Source of the DNA: Collinsella sp.
GTDB taxonomy: Bacteria; Actinomycetota; Coriobacteriia; Coriobacteriales; Coriobacteriaceae
DNA: 28,515 nt
Direction: 5' to 3'
NCBI GenBank assembly: GCA_019424965.1
Contig: JAHYYL010000031.1
Span: 1-28,515, forward strand
Within the stretch, counting starts at the first letter, position 1. Every line of letters starts with the position of its first letter. Of this stretch, positions 28,504 to 28,515 are shown one piece after another. A model generated the notes under the pieces. The model was not told the origin of the DNA. It did no database searches and saw nothing but the letters and a program-made list of their open reading frames with translations. The translations under genes and the position numbers were made by a program.

Positions 28504-28515
28504 CGTGCGGAACTC

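Noticed and set aside
1..28515. CRISPR arrays, tRNA and rRNA genes, prophage or intact insertion sequences
   Set aside because: No regularly spaced direct repeats, conserved RNA sequences, transposase, integrase or phage structural genes were seen.

Overview
The window looks like a chromosomal piece of a gut actinobacterium of the class Coriobacteriia, most likely Collinsella or a close relative. This rests on high GC with GC-rich third codon positions, an anaerobic fermentation gene set (pyruvate formate-lyase and its activase), sucrose PTS and GH32 genes, strong AGGAGG ribosome binding sites and intergenic regions full of long hairpins. No database search was possible, so the genus is an inference. 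No rRNA, tRNA, CRISPR array or transposase gene was found.

Layout. 1-2 kb: a HAD phosphatase and an AraC-type regulator on the minus strand, with a small uncertain ORF ahead of the regulator. 2.2-3.2 kb (minus): one protein joining a Nudix hydrolase to a Vsr mismatch endonuclease. 3.4-6.4 kb (plus): a BceAB-type ABC transporter. 6.4-8.6 kb: a DAHP synthase gene (minus) bracketed by repeat-rich, hairpin-rich DNA, including a 238-bp MITE-like inverted-repeat element. 8.6-13.3 kb (minus): a MarR regulator and a heterodimeric ABC exporter, translationally coupled. 13.9-16.3 kb (plus): pyruvate formate-lyase without its glycyl radical domain, followed by a separate 83-residue protein that carries that domain. 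16.5-22.2 kb (plus): a LacI regulator, an atypical GH32 protein, a sucrose-type EIIBC and a classical sucrose-6-phosphate hydrolase. 22.4-25.8 kb (plus): DegV, PFL activase, MTA/SAH nucleosidase and the YsxC GTPase. 25.8-27.3 kb: a DUF3990/HTH toxin-antitoxin-like pair. 27.5-28.4 kb (minus): homoserine kinase.

How the parts fit. The LacI protein probably controls itself and the sucrose genes through repeated AAACGnTTGACAT-like sites. Sucrose would enter as sucrose-6-phosphate, be cleaved in the cytoplasm and feed glycolysis, and the resulting pyruvate would be split by PFL into formate and acetyl-CoA. PflA, encoded about 7 kb downstream of pflB, would install the radical on the separate glycyl subunit.

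The strongest candidates for something unusual are the two-gene PFL, the Nudix-Vsr fusion, the DUF3990/HTH module with a doubled palindromic operator, and a family of terminator-like elements that share a core but have different long inverted arms at each locus.
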